Origin: SAR202 cluster bacterium Io17-Chloro-G7
GTDB lineage: Bacteria; Chloroflexota; Dehalococcoidia; UBA3495
Assembly: GCA_002817055.1 (NCBI GenBank)
Contig: MUCU01000029.1
Location: forward strand, 1-16,984
Direction: 5' to 3'
DNA: 16,984 nt
Shown here: piece by piece, positions 1 to 9,001 of the stretch
Layout: every line of letters starts with the position of its first letter
How positions within the stretch are numbered: position 1 is the first letter of the stretch
Notes under the pieces: generated by a model
What the model saw: the letters and a program-made list of their open reading frames with translations, nothing else
Database searches by the model: none
Told to the model about the DNA's origin: nothing
Program-made: the position numbers and the translations under genes

Positions 1-1364
1 CCCGCCGCGGCCGCCATGGCCGGGCTGACTAGGTGGGTGCGACCGCCTTTGCCTTGCCGGTTCTCGAAATTGCGGTTTGACGTAGAAGCACAGCGCTGCC
101 CTGCTTCCAAAATATCGGGGTTCATACCCAGGCACATGGAGCAACCAGCCACCCGCCAGTCGAACCCTGCCTCGGTGAAGATGCGGTCTAATCCTTCCTC
201 TTCGGCTTGCTGCTTGATCAGCGCCGAGCCGGGCACTACCATGCTGTATACAGCGGGATGCGCTTTCTTGCCCTTGACCACTTCTGCGGCGGCCCGCAGG
301 TCTTCCAAACGCGCGTTGGTGCAAGCGCCAATGAAAACCCGATCGATCTTTACTTCTTCCATTGGGGTATTCGGCTCTAGCCCCATGTATTGGATCGCTC
401 TCTCGGCAACCTCCCGTTCGTTCGGGTCGGAGTAAGACGCCGGATCGGGTATCCTGCCGGTCACTGGAATAACCATGCCGGGATTTATGCCCCAGGTGAC
501 GAATGGCTCCAAGCTGGAGGCCTCGATTTCAACCGTGCGGTCGAACTTAGCGCCTGTGTCCGTGGGCAGGGCCTTCCACCGCTCCACGGCATCGTCAAAG
601 TCCTTACCTTGCGGGGCGAAGCGGCGACCACGCAGGTAATCGAAAGTCGTCTGGTCGGGAGCGATCATACCCGCTCTTGCGCCGGCTTCTATTGTCATGT
701 TGCAAACAGTCATCCGACCGTCCATGGACATGGAGCGGATGGCTTCGCCGGTGTATTCGATTACGTGTCCCACCCCACCGTTCACCCCAATCCGCCCAAT
801 AATCCCCAAAATGACGTCCTTGGGCGACACTCCGGAGGGTAGTTCGCCGTTGATCCTCACTTCCATGGTATTGGGTTTGTACTGGCGCAGGGTCTGGGTG
901 GCCAGCACGTGCTCCACTTCCGAAGTGCCGATGCCTATGGCGAAAGATCCCAAGGCTCCGTGAGTAGCGGTGTGACTGTCGCCGCAGACCACCGTCTTGC
1001 CCGGCTGAGTATAGCCCAAGTCGGGGCCGATTATATGGACAATCCCCTGATAAGGACTGAACCGGTCGTACAGAGTTACCCCGAACTCTTCACAGTTTTT
1101 GGTGAGGGCATCCAGTTGCTTGATGGAGATTTCGTCCACCACCGGACGGGTCAACTCCCAGGTTGGGGTGTTATGGTCGGCGGTGGCCACGGTCAGGTCG
1201 GTTCGCCGCACCCGGCGTCCTGCCATTCTCAGACCGTCAAACGCCTGGGCGGAGGTAACCTCGTGCACCAAGTGAAGGTCGACGTAAATTATCGACGGCT
1301 GATCCGGCTCTTCATGAACCAGATGAGCATTCCAAATTTTTTCGAACATGGTTTGTGGCGGCAT
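1..1364 (-). CDS. leuC: 3-isopropylmalate dehydratase large subunit (LeuC), 3' end cut by window edge
   Basis: LeuC, with LeuD, isomerises 2-isopropylmalate to 3-isopropylmalate in leucine biosynthesis in the cytoplasm, using a [4Fe-4S] cluster. The reverse-strand translation shows the aconitase-family signatures in order: [10 protein letters not shown], then FIGACTNAR (first cluster cysteine), then [12 protein letters not shown] (the other two cysteines), and the terminal SPAMAAAA. About 454 codons are present; the family is usually about 465-475 residues, so only some 15-20 C-terminal residues lie beyond the left edge. I chose the ATG at 1364 (MPPQTMFEK) because GAGGAG lies 12 bases upstream; the ATG at 1349 has no Shine-Dalgarno sequence. 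leuD would be expected next on this strand, outside the window. All three cluster cysteines are present, so the enzyme looks functional. Confidence 0.96.
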   Translation of the reverse strand, partial: MPPQTMFEKIWNAHLVHEEPDQPSIIYVDLHLVHEVTSAQAFDGLRMAGRRVRRTDLTVATADHNTPTWELTRPVVDEISIKQLDALTKNCEEFGVTLYDRFSPYQGIVHIIGPDLGYTQPGKTVVCGDSHTATHGALGSFAIGIGTSEVEHVLATQTLRQYKPNTMEVRINGELPSGVSPKDVILGIIGRIGVNGGVGHVIEYTGEAIRSMSMDGRMTVCNMTIEAGARAGMIAPDQTTFDYLRGRRFAPQGKDFDDAVERWKALPTDTGAKFDRTVEIEASSLEPFVTWGINPGMVIPVTGRIPDPASYSDPNEREVAERAIQYMGLEPNTPMEEVKIDRVFIGACTNARLEDLRAAAEVVKGKKAHPAVYSMVVPGSALIKQQAEEEGLDRIFTEAGFDWRVAGCSMCLGMNPDILEAGQRCASTSNRNFENRQGKGGRTHLVSPAMAAAA

Positions 1365-1577
1365 GTTGAGCTATTTCTCCTCGGGATTTTCCGAAATGAC
1401 TGAATTTGAACGTAAAGTTCGCATTCTTGGTTGTTGAATAGCGAAACCTGACTCAGGCCATCCGAACTGGCATTTGAGCGTTAGAACTGCCGATATTTGA
1501 CGACGACAAGCGAACCACCAATAATCGACGGATTTCGGCTGAGGCGTGTTTCACTGGAGCAGGAAATTTCGAAGCTC
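1365..1577 (-). promoter_or_regulatory. leuC 5' leader, with inverted repeats
   Basis: About 210 bases lie between the likely leuC promoter and its start codon. No leucine-rich leader peptide and no T-box signature is visible. CCTGACTCAGG at 1447-1457 is an 11-base near-perfect palindrome. CCGAAAT (1391-1397) and ATTTCGG (1532-1538) are perfectly complementary and could close the leader into a long-range helix ending just above the ribosome binding site. A regulatory role is inference; both elements are short enough to be chance. The rest of the intergenic region, up to 1807, holds the two divergent promoters and no credible gene. Confidence 0.3.
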
Positions 1578-1586
1578 ATTATATCA
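1578..1586 (-). promoter_or_regulatory. extended -10 promoter for leuC
   Basis: On the minus strand this reads TGATATAAT, a perfect TATAAT box with the TGn extension. No good -35 hexamer lies 17 bases upstream, which is usual for extended -10 promoters. It points towards leuC, about 210 bases away. The match is seen directly; use as a promoter is inference. Confidence 0.5.
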
Positions 1587-1684
1587 CTTTGACCTTACGA
1601 CGCAGCACTTCGGCGGTTGAAAAACCGGATAGGTGCTTCGCTCGGGACAATCGCTTAGGATGGCAGACCCAGAGGCCGGAGCGA

Positions 1685-1693
1685 TGGTACACT
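1685..1693 (+). promoter_or_regulatory. candidate extended -10 promoter for the M1 aminopeptidase
   Basis: TGGTACACT has the TGn extension and four of six TATAAT matches. It lies about 115 bases upstream of the aminopeptidase ATG at 1808. No clear -35 box is visible. It is the best plus-strand promoter match in the divergent region. Confidence 0.35.
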
Positions 1694-1807
1694 AGCTGTT
1701 AAATAAGCTTCGGTTGCCCGCCTAATCAATACTTGGGAACCGAATTGGCTTCAAGGCATAAAAAAGACAAAAAATCTATCCCGTAAGATTTCAGGAGGTC
1801 CCCAGCC

Positions 1808-4420
1808 ATGCCCGGATCCGACGCATACGTTTTGCCCCAGGCCGTACGGCCTACCAAGTACACCCTGAAAATTCAGCCCGACTTGGAGCAGTTCACTTTC
1901 AGTGGCGAGGAAAGTATCTCCATTGAGGTGGTGGAAGCCACTTCCGAGATCGTTTTGAATGCCACCGAACTTCAGGTGCAATCGGCGGCATTGGCTTTCG
2001 ATGGGGCCACCAGCAACGCAACAAATATTAGCTACGACAATGCCAAAGAGACCGTGACCCTAGCGTTCTCAGAGCCAATAAAGCCGGGCCAAGGAAGCTT
2101 GGACCTTGCTTTTACAGGCGTGCTAAATGACAAACTCCGTGGCTTTTACCGCAGCCACTACACCGGAGAAGACGGCCAAGAGAGAACCTTGGCAACCACC
2201 CAATTCGAGGCAACCGACGCACGGAGGGCTTTCCCTTGTTGGGACGAGCCAGCCCATAAGGCCAGCTTCGATCTCACTTTGGTGATTCCTTCGGATCTGG
2301 TGGCTGTGTCAAATAATCCGGTCATCGAGGAATCCTCGGCAGGACCGGGATTAACCAGGCTCCGGTTTGCCGAGACTCCTATAATGTCAACCTACCTTTT
2401 GGCCTTCATGGTTGGAGACCTGACCTCGATTGAGTCCCAGTATACCGGCGCCAGCGGCAGCACCAAGGTCGCGGTGTGGACCACCCGGGGTAAAGAAGAA
2501 CAGGGAAGGTTTGCTTTGGACACATCCGTGCGGCTCCTGTCCTTCTTTAACGATTATTTCGGCATTCCGTATCCGTTGGAGAAGCTGGACCACATTGCCA
2601 TCCCCGATTTCGCCGCCGGAGCTATGGAAAACTGGGGTGCGATAACCTACCGGGAAACAGCCTTGTTGGTTGACCCCGAGAACTCTTCCGCAGGAACCCG
2701 GCAAAGGGTTGCCGAGGTGGTGGCCCATGAAATGGCGCACATGTGGTTCGGTGATTTGGTTACCATGCAGTGGTGGGACGACCTGTGGCTAAACGAGAGC
2801 TTCGCTTCCTGGATGGGCAACAAAGCGGTGGACTGGGCTTTCCCGGAATGGGAAATGTGGACCCAATTCGTCAATATGGACACCAACCGCGCCCTAAGCC
2901 TGGATGGCCTAAAGAACTCCCACCCCATCGAGCAGGAGGTTAAAGACCCCGCAGAGATAGGCCAGCTTTTCGACGCCATCAGCTATTCCAAAGGCGCATC
3001 GGTAATCCGCATGCTGGAGCAGTTTCTTGGCCCGGACGTCTTTCAAAAGGGACTGCAAGTTTATATTTCCAACAATCAATACAGTAACGCCAAGACCGAA
3101 GATTTGTGGGCGGCCCTGGAGACGGCGTCGGGCCAGCCGGTGACCTCAATCATGGACTCGTGGACCAAGCAGATGGGTTATCCAGTATTGCAAGTCGAAA
3201 CGGCGGGCACTGCGGAACAGCCGGAGTTGGTGTTATCCCAGGAGCGCTTCGTTTATGACCGCCCGTCGGGCGAAAGTGAGCCCGACCCCGAGGTTTGGCG
3301 CGTTCCGATACGCATCAGCCGCAGCGGCTCCAGTGAGGCGACTACGCTGCTCATGGATGAACGGACCGTCCGTATGCCGTTGGAACAACCGGCACAATCG
3401 TCCAGCCAAGACCAAAATTGGTTCAAAGTGAATCCCGATCAGACCGGATTCTTCCGGGTAAACTACCAAGCCGAGGGCTGGCAACGGCTGGTGTCCGCGG
3501 TGGAGTCCCTTGAATTGCCGGCTTCCGACCGTTTGGGCATCCAAAACGACGCCTACTCCCTTTCCAGGGCCGGACTGTTGCCGGTAACCCAATTCTTGTC
3601 CTTGGCCAGAGCCTACGGGAACGAGACCGACGCGTCGGTCTGGGGCGACCTTTCCAGCAACCTGCGGGACATTGAGGTGATGTTGGCAGGAGATCCCTCC
3701 CACAGCCAGTTTCAGGCGTTCGCCCAAGGAATTTTCCAACCGGCGGTCCAACGGGCCGGATGGGACGCAAAGCCGGGCGAAGGTCACTTGGACGCCCTGT
3801 TGCGCAGCACAGTCCTGAGCCAGGCTGGCAGCTATGGCGACACCGGTGTTCTAGACGAGGCGAAGGCCAGGTTTGCCAGATATCTCAACGACCCCGCTGC
3901 GATACATCCCGACCTGCGGGGCATTGTGTTCGGCTTGGCCGGTCAATCCGGCGACCGGTCCACCTACGACCAACTATGGAAGCTTGAAAAGGAAGCATCG
4001 CTCCAAGAAGAAAAAATCCGTTTGCTGATGTCGTTGACCAGGTTCTCGGACCTGGAATTGCTCCGGGAAACGCTAGAGCGGTCCCTGTCCTCTGAAGTCC
4101 GCTCCCAAGACACCATTTTCGTGGTTACCGGAGTGGGTTCCAATCTAAAAGGGAGAGACTTGGCTTGGGACTTTATCAAGTCCAATTGGCCCGAGTTCGA
4201 CCGGCGTTACGGCTCCGGTGGGTTCGGACTTATGCGCTTGGTTTCCGTCTGCGGCAATTTCAGCACCGCAGACAAGCTGGCCGATGTCGAGTCGTTTTTC
4301 ACCGAGAACCCAGCGCCTGCAGCCGAAAGAACCATCCGCCAAGCGTTGGAGCGCATCCGCCTCAACATTCGCTGGCTGGAAAGAAACCGGGAAGAAGTTG
4401 CCGGCTGGCTAGCTCACTGA
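1808..4420 (+). CDS. M1 family zinc aminopeptidase (puromycin-sensitive/PepN type)
   Basis: A cytosolic-type metallopeptidase that removes N-terminal residues from peptides. The protein has 870 residues, about normal for the family, and no signal peptide. The substrate-anchoring motif GAMENWG is at residues 271-277. The zinc site is HEMAH at 307-311 with the third ligand Glu330, a complete HExxH-x18-E, and the transition-state tyrosine is probably Tyr393 (AISYSKGA). Residues from about 530 onward form the helical ERAP1-like C-terminal domain. This domain order and the N-terminal VLPQAVRPTKY sequence resemble eukaryotic puromycin-sensitive and archaeal tricorn-factor aminopeptidases more than E. 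coli PepN, so I give no symbol. AGGAGGT lies 8-9 bases before the ATG at 1808. It is divergent from leuC, with no functional link evident. An 8-base direct repeat (CTAGCTCA, at 4409 and 4421) overlaps the stop codon. Confidence 0.95.
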   Translation: MPGSDAYVLPQAVRPTKYTLKIQPDLEQFTFSGEESISIEVVEATSEIVLNATELQVQSAALAFDGATSNATNISYDNAKETVTLAFSEPIKPGQGSLDLAFTGVLNDKLRGFYRSHYTGEDGQERTLATTQFEATDARRAFPCWDEPAHKASFDLTLVIPSDLVAVSNNPVIEESSAGPGLTRLRFAETPIMSTYLLAFMVGDLTSIESQYTGASGSTKVAVWTTRGKEEQGRFALDTSVRLLSFFNDYFGIPYPLEKLDHIAIPDFAAGAMENWGAITYRETALLVDPENSSAGTRQRVAEVVAHEMAHMWFGDLVTMQWWDDLWLNESFASWMGNKAVDWAFPEWEMWTQFVNMDTNRALSLDGLKNSHPIEQEVKDPAEIGQLFDAISYSKGASVIRMLEQFLGPDVFQKGLQVYISNNQYSNAKTEDLWAALETASGQPVTSIMDSWTKQMGYPVLQVETAGTAEQPELVLSQERFVYDRPSGESEPDPEVWRVPIRISRSGSSEATTLLMDERTVRMPLEQPAQSSSQDQNWFKVNPDQTGFFRVNYQAEGWQRLVSAVESLELPASDRLGIQNDAYSLSRAGLLPVTQFLSLARAYGNETDASVWGDLSSNLRDIEVMLAGDPSHSQFQAFAQGIFQPAVQRAGWDAKPGEGHLDALLRSTVLSQAGSYGDTGVLDEAKARFARYLNDPAAIHPDLRGIVFGLAGQSGDRSTYDQLWKLEKEASLQEEKIRLLMSLTRFSDLELLRETLERSLSSEVRSQDTIFVVTGVGSNLKGRDLAWDFIKSNWPEFDRRYGSGGFGLMRLVSVCGNFSTADKLADVESFFTENPAPAAERTIRQALERIRLNIRWLERNREEVAGWLAH

Positions 4421-4470
4421 CTAGCTCAATAGTAAAGTAATCGCCCAAGCTCGCCTCAGCGTGTACGATT

Positions 4471-4540
4471 CGCATCCGTGTCGTCGGATGAGCCTATTTC
4501 GCTGCTCTGTCGGGAACTGCCGATGTCCTTCACGGATGCG
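4471..4540. repeat. 10-bp perfect inverted repeat upstream of the nucleotidyltransferase gene
   Basis: CGCATCCGTG at 4471-4480 is repeated as its exact reverse complement, CACGGATGCG, at 4531-4540, with 50 bases between. A smaller hairpin, CATCCG/CGGATG, is nested at 4473-4490. No T-run follows, so it is not a typical terminator. It lies in the 153-base gap between the aminopeptidase and the accessory gene pair, and could be an operator, an RNA structure or a scar of insertion. Confidence 0.5.
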
Positions 4541-4573
4541 TTCCGCATATAAAACAGGTTAAAACGTCGGAAG

Positions 4574-5098
4574 GTGATACAAGACTATGTGGTGATCGGC
4601 GCTGTGGCAGCGACGGCTTACATGGAGGCGATTTTAACAGAAAACATCGACGTGATTGTCCTTGTAGATTCGGACGAAGAATATCTTAGATCATTTCGCC
4701 GCGTTGGAGAGTTGCCGGAGGGCCAAGAGGGAATGCATCACATCATGGGAGGAGTACCGGTTCAAATGTTTCCTTCAAACACGAAGCCTCACTTCAAGGA
4801 CACGATAGATAATGCCTTGTTGGTGAGGTTTGGCAGATTGCGTTCCAAATTTGCTTCGCCTGAGCATTTGATATTATTGTACCTGGAACCTGTGTACGTG
4901 GAACCCTTTCGAGAAAAAGACAGATTACGCATCATGAGCCTGGATCCCAACGCAGACATTTCCAAGGTGCGCAGCCTGCTAGAGCGATTTGACGATGAAA
5001 AAGGCACACTTGCCGGCCGACTCCAAGAGCTATGCGGAAATAGCCTTCCAGGAGAAGGAGAAGTGGCACCGGCGACGGGCAAAAATGAGCCTGACTAA
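4574..5098 (+). CDS. nucleotidyltransferase-fold protein, possibly 5'-truncated
   Basis: A 174-residue protein whose start (DYVVIGAVAATAY, then TENIDVIV) matches the hGxxAxxxY...TxDhDh pattern of small MNT/DUF6036-like nucleotidyltransferases, some of which act in toxin-antitoxin or abortive-infection modules. Later SPEHLILLYL and EKDRLRIMSL fit the helical part of that fold. The IGAVAA glycine motif falls only eight residues from the GTG start, whereas I expect 15-30 residues before it. An in-frame TAA lies at 4550-4552 and the frame between has no ATG, GTG or TTG. Either the protein is naturally short, or a deletion or frameshift removed its start. No clear Shine-Dalgarno precedes the GTG. 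Its end overlaps the next ORF by about 100 bases in another frame. Codon use looks more AT-rich than its neighbours, which suggests acquisition. Fold confidence is moderate; activity is unknown. Confidence 0.65.
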   Translation: MIQDYVVIGAVAATAYMEAILTENIDVIVLVDSDEEYLRSFRRVGELPEGQEGMHHIMGGVPVQMFPSNTKPHFKDTIDNALLVRFGRLRSKFASPEHLILLYLEPVYVEPFREKDRLRIMSLDPNADISKVRSLLERFDDEKGTLAGRLQELCGNSLPGEGEVAPATGKNEPD

Positions 5099-5183
5099 GA
5101 AGATAGAGGCGCTGGACCGGTTGCTGGTGATGAGTAAGCAAATTCCCAAGATTTCCACCGGCCCCCGTTCCGACTCCGGTTAA
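4995..5183 (+). CDS. small charged protein, partner of the nucleotidyltransferase-fold gene
   Basis: A 62-residue protein, starting MKKAHLPADSKSYAEIA and followed by a helix rich in Glu, Lys and Arg (EKEKWHRRRAKMSLTKKIEALDRL), with no membrane segment. Small helical proteins with a KEKW(R/H)RRxAxxxxxEKIExLDRL-like core occur, from memory, beside MNT-like nucleotidyltransferases, so it may be the cognate partner or antitoxin. The ATG at 4995 is the first good start; a TTG at 4989 is also in frame. It overlaps the upstream gene by 104 bases out of frame, so the pair is probably translationally coupled. There is no strong ribosome binding site. That the sequence is protein-like in this frame, while the upstream frame becomes low-complexity (PGEGEVAPATG), supports it being real. 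Confidence 0.55.
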   Translation: MKKAHLPADSKSYAEIAFQEKEKWHRRRAKMSLTKKIEALDRLLVMSKQIPKISTGPRSDSG

Positions 5184-5297
5184 AAATAGAGCAAGGTTCG
5201 CGCTTCACGGGCGCTATGGTCATGCCACCGTATTCGGGTGCCGGAGCTCGAGATACAACCCTTTATTCACCCCGGCGTTTCTTTGCTGCCATCCCGA

Positions 5298-5306
5298 TGC
5301 TACAAT
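5298..5306 (+). promoter_or_regulatory. extended -10 promoter for metH
   Basis: TGCTACAAT is an extended -10 element with five of six TATAAT matches, about 48 bases before the metH ATG. No good -35 is seen at 17 bases. The preceding 115 bases after the small ORF show no recognisable SAM or cobalamin riboswitch. Confidence 0.5.
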
Positions 5307-5353
5307 GTTGGTCACTCCCCCGCGATGAAATTCGTAATATACGTTTGGAATAA

Positions 5354-8300
5354 ATGAACACAGCCAACAGAATACACACCCTGAAAGCGTTACTCCAGGA
5401 ACGAATCCTGGTGATCGATGGTGCTATGGGCACCGCTATCCAAGACTTGGGACTGGGTCCCGATGACTTCGGAGGAGAACAGTACGAAGGTTGCAACGAG
5501 TATCTGGTGCTCAGTAACCCGGAATCGATTGCCGCCATTCACCGGGGTTACTTGGAGGCTGGCGCCGACATTACTGAGACCGATACTTTCGGAAGCACAT
5601 CCGTGGTGCTGGCCGAATATCAACTATCCCACGAAGCGCGACGACTAAATTATCTGGCGGCCCAGATTGCCCGCAGCGAAGCGGAAGCTGCCAGCACCCC
5701 CGAAAAACCCAGGTTCGTTGCCGGGTCTATGGGCCCTACCACCAAGACTATCTCGGTCACCGGTGGCGTAACTTTCGATGAGCTGGCCCAAGCGTACCAA
5801 GAGCAGGCCGCAGGACTCATTGAGGGAGGGGTGGACCTTCTGCTGTTGGAAACAGGCCAAGACATGCTGAACATCAAGGCGGGTCTTGAAGGCATCGACC
5901 GAGCGTTCGCGGAGGTTGGCCGACAGATTCCTGTTGCGGTACAGGGCACCATTGAAGCCATGGGGACATTGCTGGCCGGGCAGGACGCCGAAGCCTATTA
6001 CACATCGCTGCAGCACCGGGACTTGCTCTGGGTCGGCCTTAATTGCGCCACCGGTCCTGAGTTTATGACGGACCACATCCGCACTCTGGCCTCCCTGTCC
6101 CGGTTCCCAGTGTCTTGCGTGCCCAATGCCGGTCTTCCCGACGAAAACGGCAAGTACAACGAAACTCCGGAGATGATTGCTGGCACCTTAGGCCGGTTTA
6201 CCGAGGCTGGTTGGCTCAACGTAATCGGGGGTTGCTGCGGCACCGGGCCCGAGCATGTGCGTTTGCTGGCAGAATTAGCCGCTCAAAAACCTCCCAGGGA
6301 GTTGGTCAACCTCACCGATACACGAATTTCCGGCATTGAGACCTTGGTGGTTGACGAAGACACCCGGCCTGCCATCGTGGGCGAGCGCACCAACGTCTTG
6401 GGAAGCCGCCGCTTCCGCCGATTGATAGCGGAAGGGGCCATCGAGGAAGCCTCCGAAATCGGTCGCCGCCAGGTCCGTAACGGGGCCCACATTCTGGATG
6501 TTTGCTTGCAGGACCCGGACCGTGATGAAACGGCGGACATAATCGCATTCTTGGACTTGCTGACCAAGAAAATAAAAGCGCCGATAATGGTAGACTCCAC
6601 CGACGATAAAGTCATAGAAGAGGCGCTAAAAAGACTTCAAGGCAAGTCGATCATCAACTCGATCAACCTGGAAGACGGGGAAACCCGTTTTCAGGCAATC
6701 GTGCCGATAGCCAAGCGGTACGGTGCCGCTTTGGTCGTCGGCTGCATTGACGACGACAAAGAACAAGCCCAAGCGGTGACCCGCCAGCGCAAGTTGGAAG
6801 TGGCCCAGCGCTCTTACCAACTATTGACCGAGAAGTACGGAGTGCGCCCAGAAGACATTATTTTCGACCCGCTGGTCTTCCCAGCGGGCACCGGCGACCA
6901 AAATTACGTTGGCTCCGCTGCCGAAACCATAGAGGGCGTGCGGCTGATCAAAGAGGCCCTGCCTCTGACAAAAACGGTTCTCGGGATATCCAATGTGTCC
7001 TTCGGACTTCCCGCCGCCGGACGGGAGGTGCTTAACTCGGTGTTCTTGTATCACTGCGTCCAGGCAGGCTTGGACATGGCCATAGTCAACTCTGAACAGA
7101 TGCAGCGATACACTTCCATTCCGCAAGAAGAAAGGACATTGTCTGAGGACCTGATTTGGGACCGCACCGAAGACCCTGTAGCCGCTTTCGCCGCTCATTT
7201 CCGCGACGTTGCGCCCAAAGCGACTAATGAGGAACGGCGCAGTCTGCCGTTGGACGAAAGGTTGGCCCTGGCCATTATTGAAGGCACAAAAGAAGGCTTG
7301 GCCGAGGATTTGGAAGAAGCCCTTGCTGGTAGAGAACCACTGGATATAATCAACGGCCCGTTGATGGCTGGCATGACCGAGGTGGGCCGCCAGTTCAACG
7401 CCAATGAGCTAATCGTGGCTGAAGTCCTCCAATCCGCCGAGTCTATGAAATTTGCGGTTAGCCAACTTGAACCTCACATGGACCGCGTCGACAGCGCCAC
7501 CCGGGGCAAAATACTCCTAGCCACCGTAAAGGGAGATGTTCATGATATTGGCAAGAACTTGGTGGACATTATCCTATCCAACAACGGCTATCAGGTCATA
7601 AATCTAGGCATCAAAGTGCCTCCTCAGGAACTGATCACCGCCTGCCTCGAGCATCAGCCGGATATTATCGGACTGTCGGGATTACTGGTTAAATCGGCTC
7701 AGATGATGGTGGAAACCGCCCACGATTTCCGCCAAGCTGGCGTTGACGCTCCCATGTTGGTAGGGGGCGCTGCCCTATCAAACAGGTTTACCAGGATCCG
7801 CATTGCCCCGGAATACGGAAGCTTGGTGGCTTACGCCGCCGATGCCATGTCCGGCTTGGCTTTGGCCAACACACTACAAGACGCAGACGAACGGCAGAAG
7901 CTGGCCGCTAACCTAGAGGCCGAAACGGAAGAACTCGTCAAAGCCGCCGAGGAATCGGCTGCAATCGCCTCGAAACAGAAGCTCGAGGCAGATACAGCCC
8001 CCTCAGCGCTAGCGGCAGCGCAAATAAGCCGCGATGTATCTATCCCGAGGCCTCCTGACCTTCTGCTCCATGTTTTGCAGGATTTTGACCTAGGGCGGAT
8101 TTTCCCCTACATCAACCCTCAGATGCTCTACGGACGTCACCTGGGCTTCAAAGGCCGGTTCGCCGATGCTTTGGCCGGTGGGGATGCCGCCGCTCAAGAG
8201 TTGCGAGACTCGGTGCGCAGAGTAGAGGAGTTGGCCCTAGCCGACAGAAACATAAGCGCCAATGCGATATTCAAGTTTTTCCCCTGCGCCTCCGACGGGC

Positions 8301-8908
8301 AGAAGCTGCTGATCTATGGACCCGACGGTCAGACTATCCTGGAAACGTTCTACTTTGGCCGACAGTCACAGCGGGACGGTCTTTGCCTTGCTGATTATGC
8401 ATTCCCCGTCTCTTCTAATGAAGCCGGGTTGGCAAAGGGCTTGGACGGCAAAGACTACCTTGCCATGTTTGTCGTCAGTGTGGGTTCCGGGGTTTTGGAC
8501 TTATCCGAGTCGTTGAAGAGCGAAGGCAGGTTTCTGGACTCACACATTCTACAAGCATTGGCTTTGGAAAGCGCTGAAGGTTTCGCCGAGTTGCTCCACG
8601 AGCAGATACGCCAGATGTGGGGCTTCGGCGACCCTCAGGGAACAACCTATCAGGACCTCTTCCGCACCCAATACCGTGGCCGGAGATATTCCTTCGGGTA
8701 TCCGGCATGTCCCAGGCTGGAGGATCAAGGACCGCTGTTCCGGTTGCTGGACGTTGCCAACAACATAGATGTAGCGCTAACCGAGGGATTCATGATGGAC
8801 CCCGAATCTTCGGTCTCGGCCCTGGTTTTCCACCACCCGGAGGCCAAGTACTTCAACCTCAGCGAAGAGGACATTGATCGTCTGGAACGGGAAGTGGGTT
8901 CCGCTTGA
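5354..8908 (+). CDS. metH: cobalamin-dependent methionine synthase
   Basis: MetH transfers the methyl group of 5-methyltetrahydrofolate to homocysteine through methylcobalamin. The 1184-residue protein contains all four modules, close to the 1227 residues of E. coli MetH. The homocysteine domain has DGAMGT near residue 22 and zinc cysteines Cys231 (LNCATGP), Cys294 and Cys295 (GGCCGT). The pterin domain begins near residue 344 with ERTNVLGSRRFR. The B12 cap and Rossmann module carries DVHDIGKN, with the cobalt-binding His730. The C-terminal reactivation domain has RYSFGYPACP at 1111-1120, which binds S-adenosylmethionine. No truncation is visible, and the reactivation domain is present, so the protein should repair itself by reductive methylation. 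TTGGA about 4 bases upstream of the ATG is a weak ribosome binding site. fhs, another folate one-carbon gene, lies downstream on the same strand beyond the SIR2 gene. Confidence 0.98.
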   Translation: MNTANRIHTLKALLQERILVIDGAMGTAIQDLGLGPDDFGGEQYEGCNEYLVLSNPESIAAIHRGYLEAGADITETDTFGSTSVVLAEYQLSHEARRLNYLAAQIARSEAEAASTPEKPRFVAGSMGPTTKTISVTGGVTFDELAQAYQEQAAGLIEGGVDLLLLETGQDMLNIKAGLEGIDRAFAEVGRQIPVAVQGTIEAMGTLLAGQDAEAYYTSLQHRDLLWVGLNCATGPEFMTDHIRTLASLSRFPVSCVPNAGLPDENGKYNETPEMIAGTLGRFTEAGWLNVIGGCCGTGPEHVRLLAELAAQKPPRELVNLTDTRISGIETLVVDEDTRPAIVGERTNVLGSRRFRRLIAEGAIEEASEIGRRQVRNGAHILDVCLQDPDRDETADIIAFLDLLTKKIKAPIMVDSTDDKVIEEALKRLQGKSIINSINLEDGETRFQAIVPIAKRYGAALVVGCIDDDKEQAQAVTRQRKLEVAQRSYQLLTEKYGVRPEDIIFDPLVFPAGTGDQNYVGSAAETIEGVRLIKEALPLTKTVLGISNVSFGLPAAGREVLNSVFLYHCVQAGLDMAIVNSEQMQRYTSIPQEERTLSEDLIWDRTEDPVAAFAAHFRDVAPKATNEERRSLPLDERLALAIIEGTKEGLAEDLEEALAGREPLDIINGPLMAGMTEVGRQFNANELIVAEVLQSAESMKFAVSQLEPHMDRVDSATRGKILLATVKGDVHDIGKNLVDIILSNNGYQVINLGIKVPPQELITACLEHQPDIIGLSGLLVKSAQMMVETAHDFRQAGVDAPMLVGGAALSNRFTRIRIAPEYGSLVAYAADAMSGLALANTLQDADERQKLAANLEAETEELVKAAEESAAIASKQKLEADTAPSALAAAQISRDVSIPRPPDLLLHVLQDFDLGRIFPYINPQMLYGRHLGFKGRFADALAGGDAAAQELRDSVRRVEELALADRNISANAIFKFFPCASDGQKLLIYGPDGQTILETFYFGRQSQRDGLCLADYAFPVSSNEAGLAKGLDGKDYLAMFVVSVGSGVLDLSESLKSEGRFLDSHILQALALESAEGFAELLHEQIRQMWGFGDPQGTTYQDLFRTQYRGRRYSFGYPACPRLEDQGPLFRLLDVANNIDVALTEGFMMDPESSVSALVFHHPEAKYFNLSEEDIDRLEREVGSA

Positions 8909-8926
8909 AGTTCCCGATGAAGTCCA

Positions 8927-8956
8927 TTGCCGACCGCCAATGTTATGCTTTATGAT
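8927..8956 (+). promoter_or_regulatory. candidate promoter for the SIR2-like gene
   Basis: TTGCCG (8927-8932) and TATGAT (8951-8956) are separated by 18 bases and match the sigma-70 consensus at four and five positions. The SIR2-like ATG follows 45 bases after the -10. This suggests transcription independent of metH; it is not proof. Confidence 0.4.
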
Positions 8957-9001
8957 TGGTTTAACCACCATCGGCGGTGCCGTTTTGGCAGCGGATAAAA
9001 C

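Noticed and set aside
16..1403. Several plus-strand open frames opposite leuC
   Set aside because: They are antisense shadows; the minus strand carries a clear LeuC with all three cluster cysteines.
5184..5297. Possible SAM or cobalamin riboswitch upstream of metH
   Set aside because: No conserved core of either class is visible, and the likely promoter lies downstream of this stretch.
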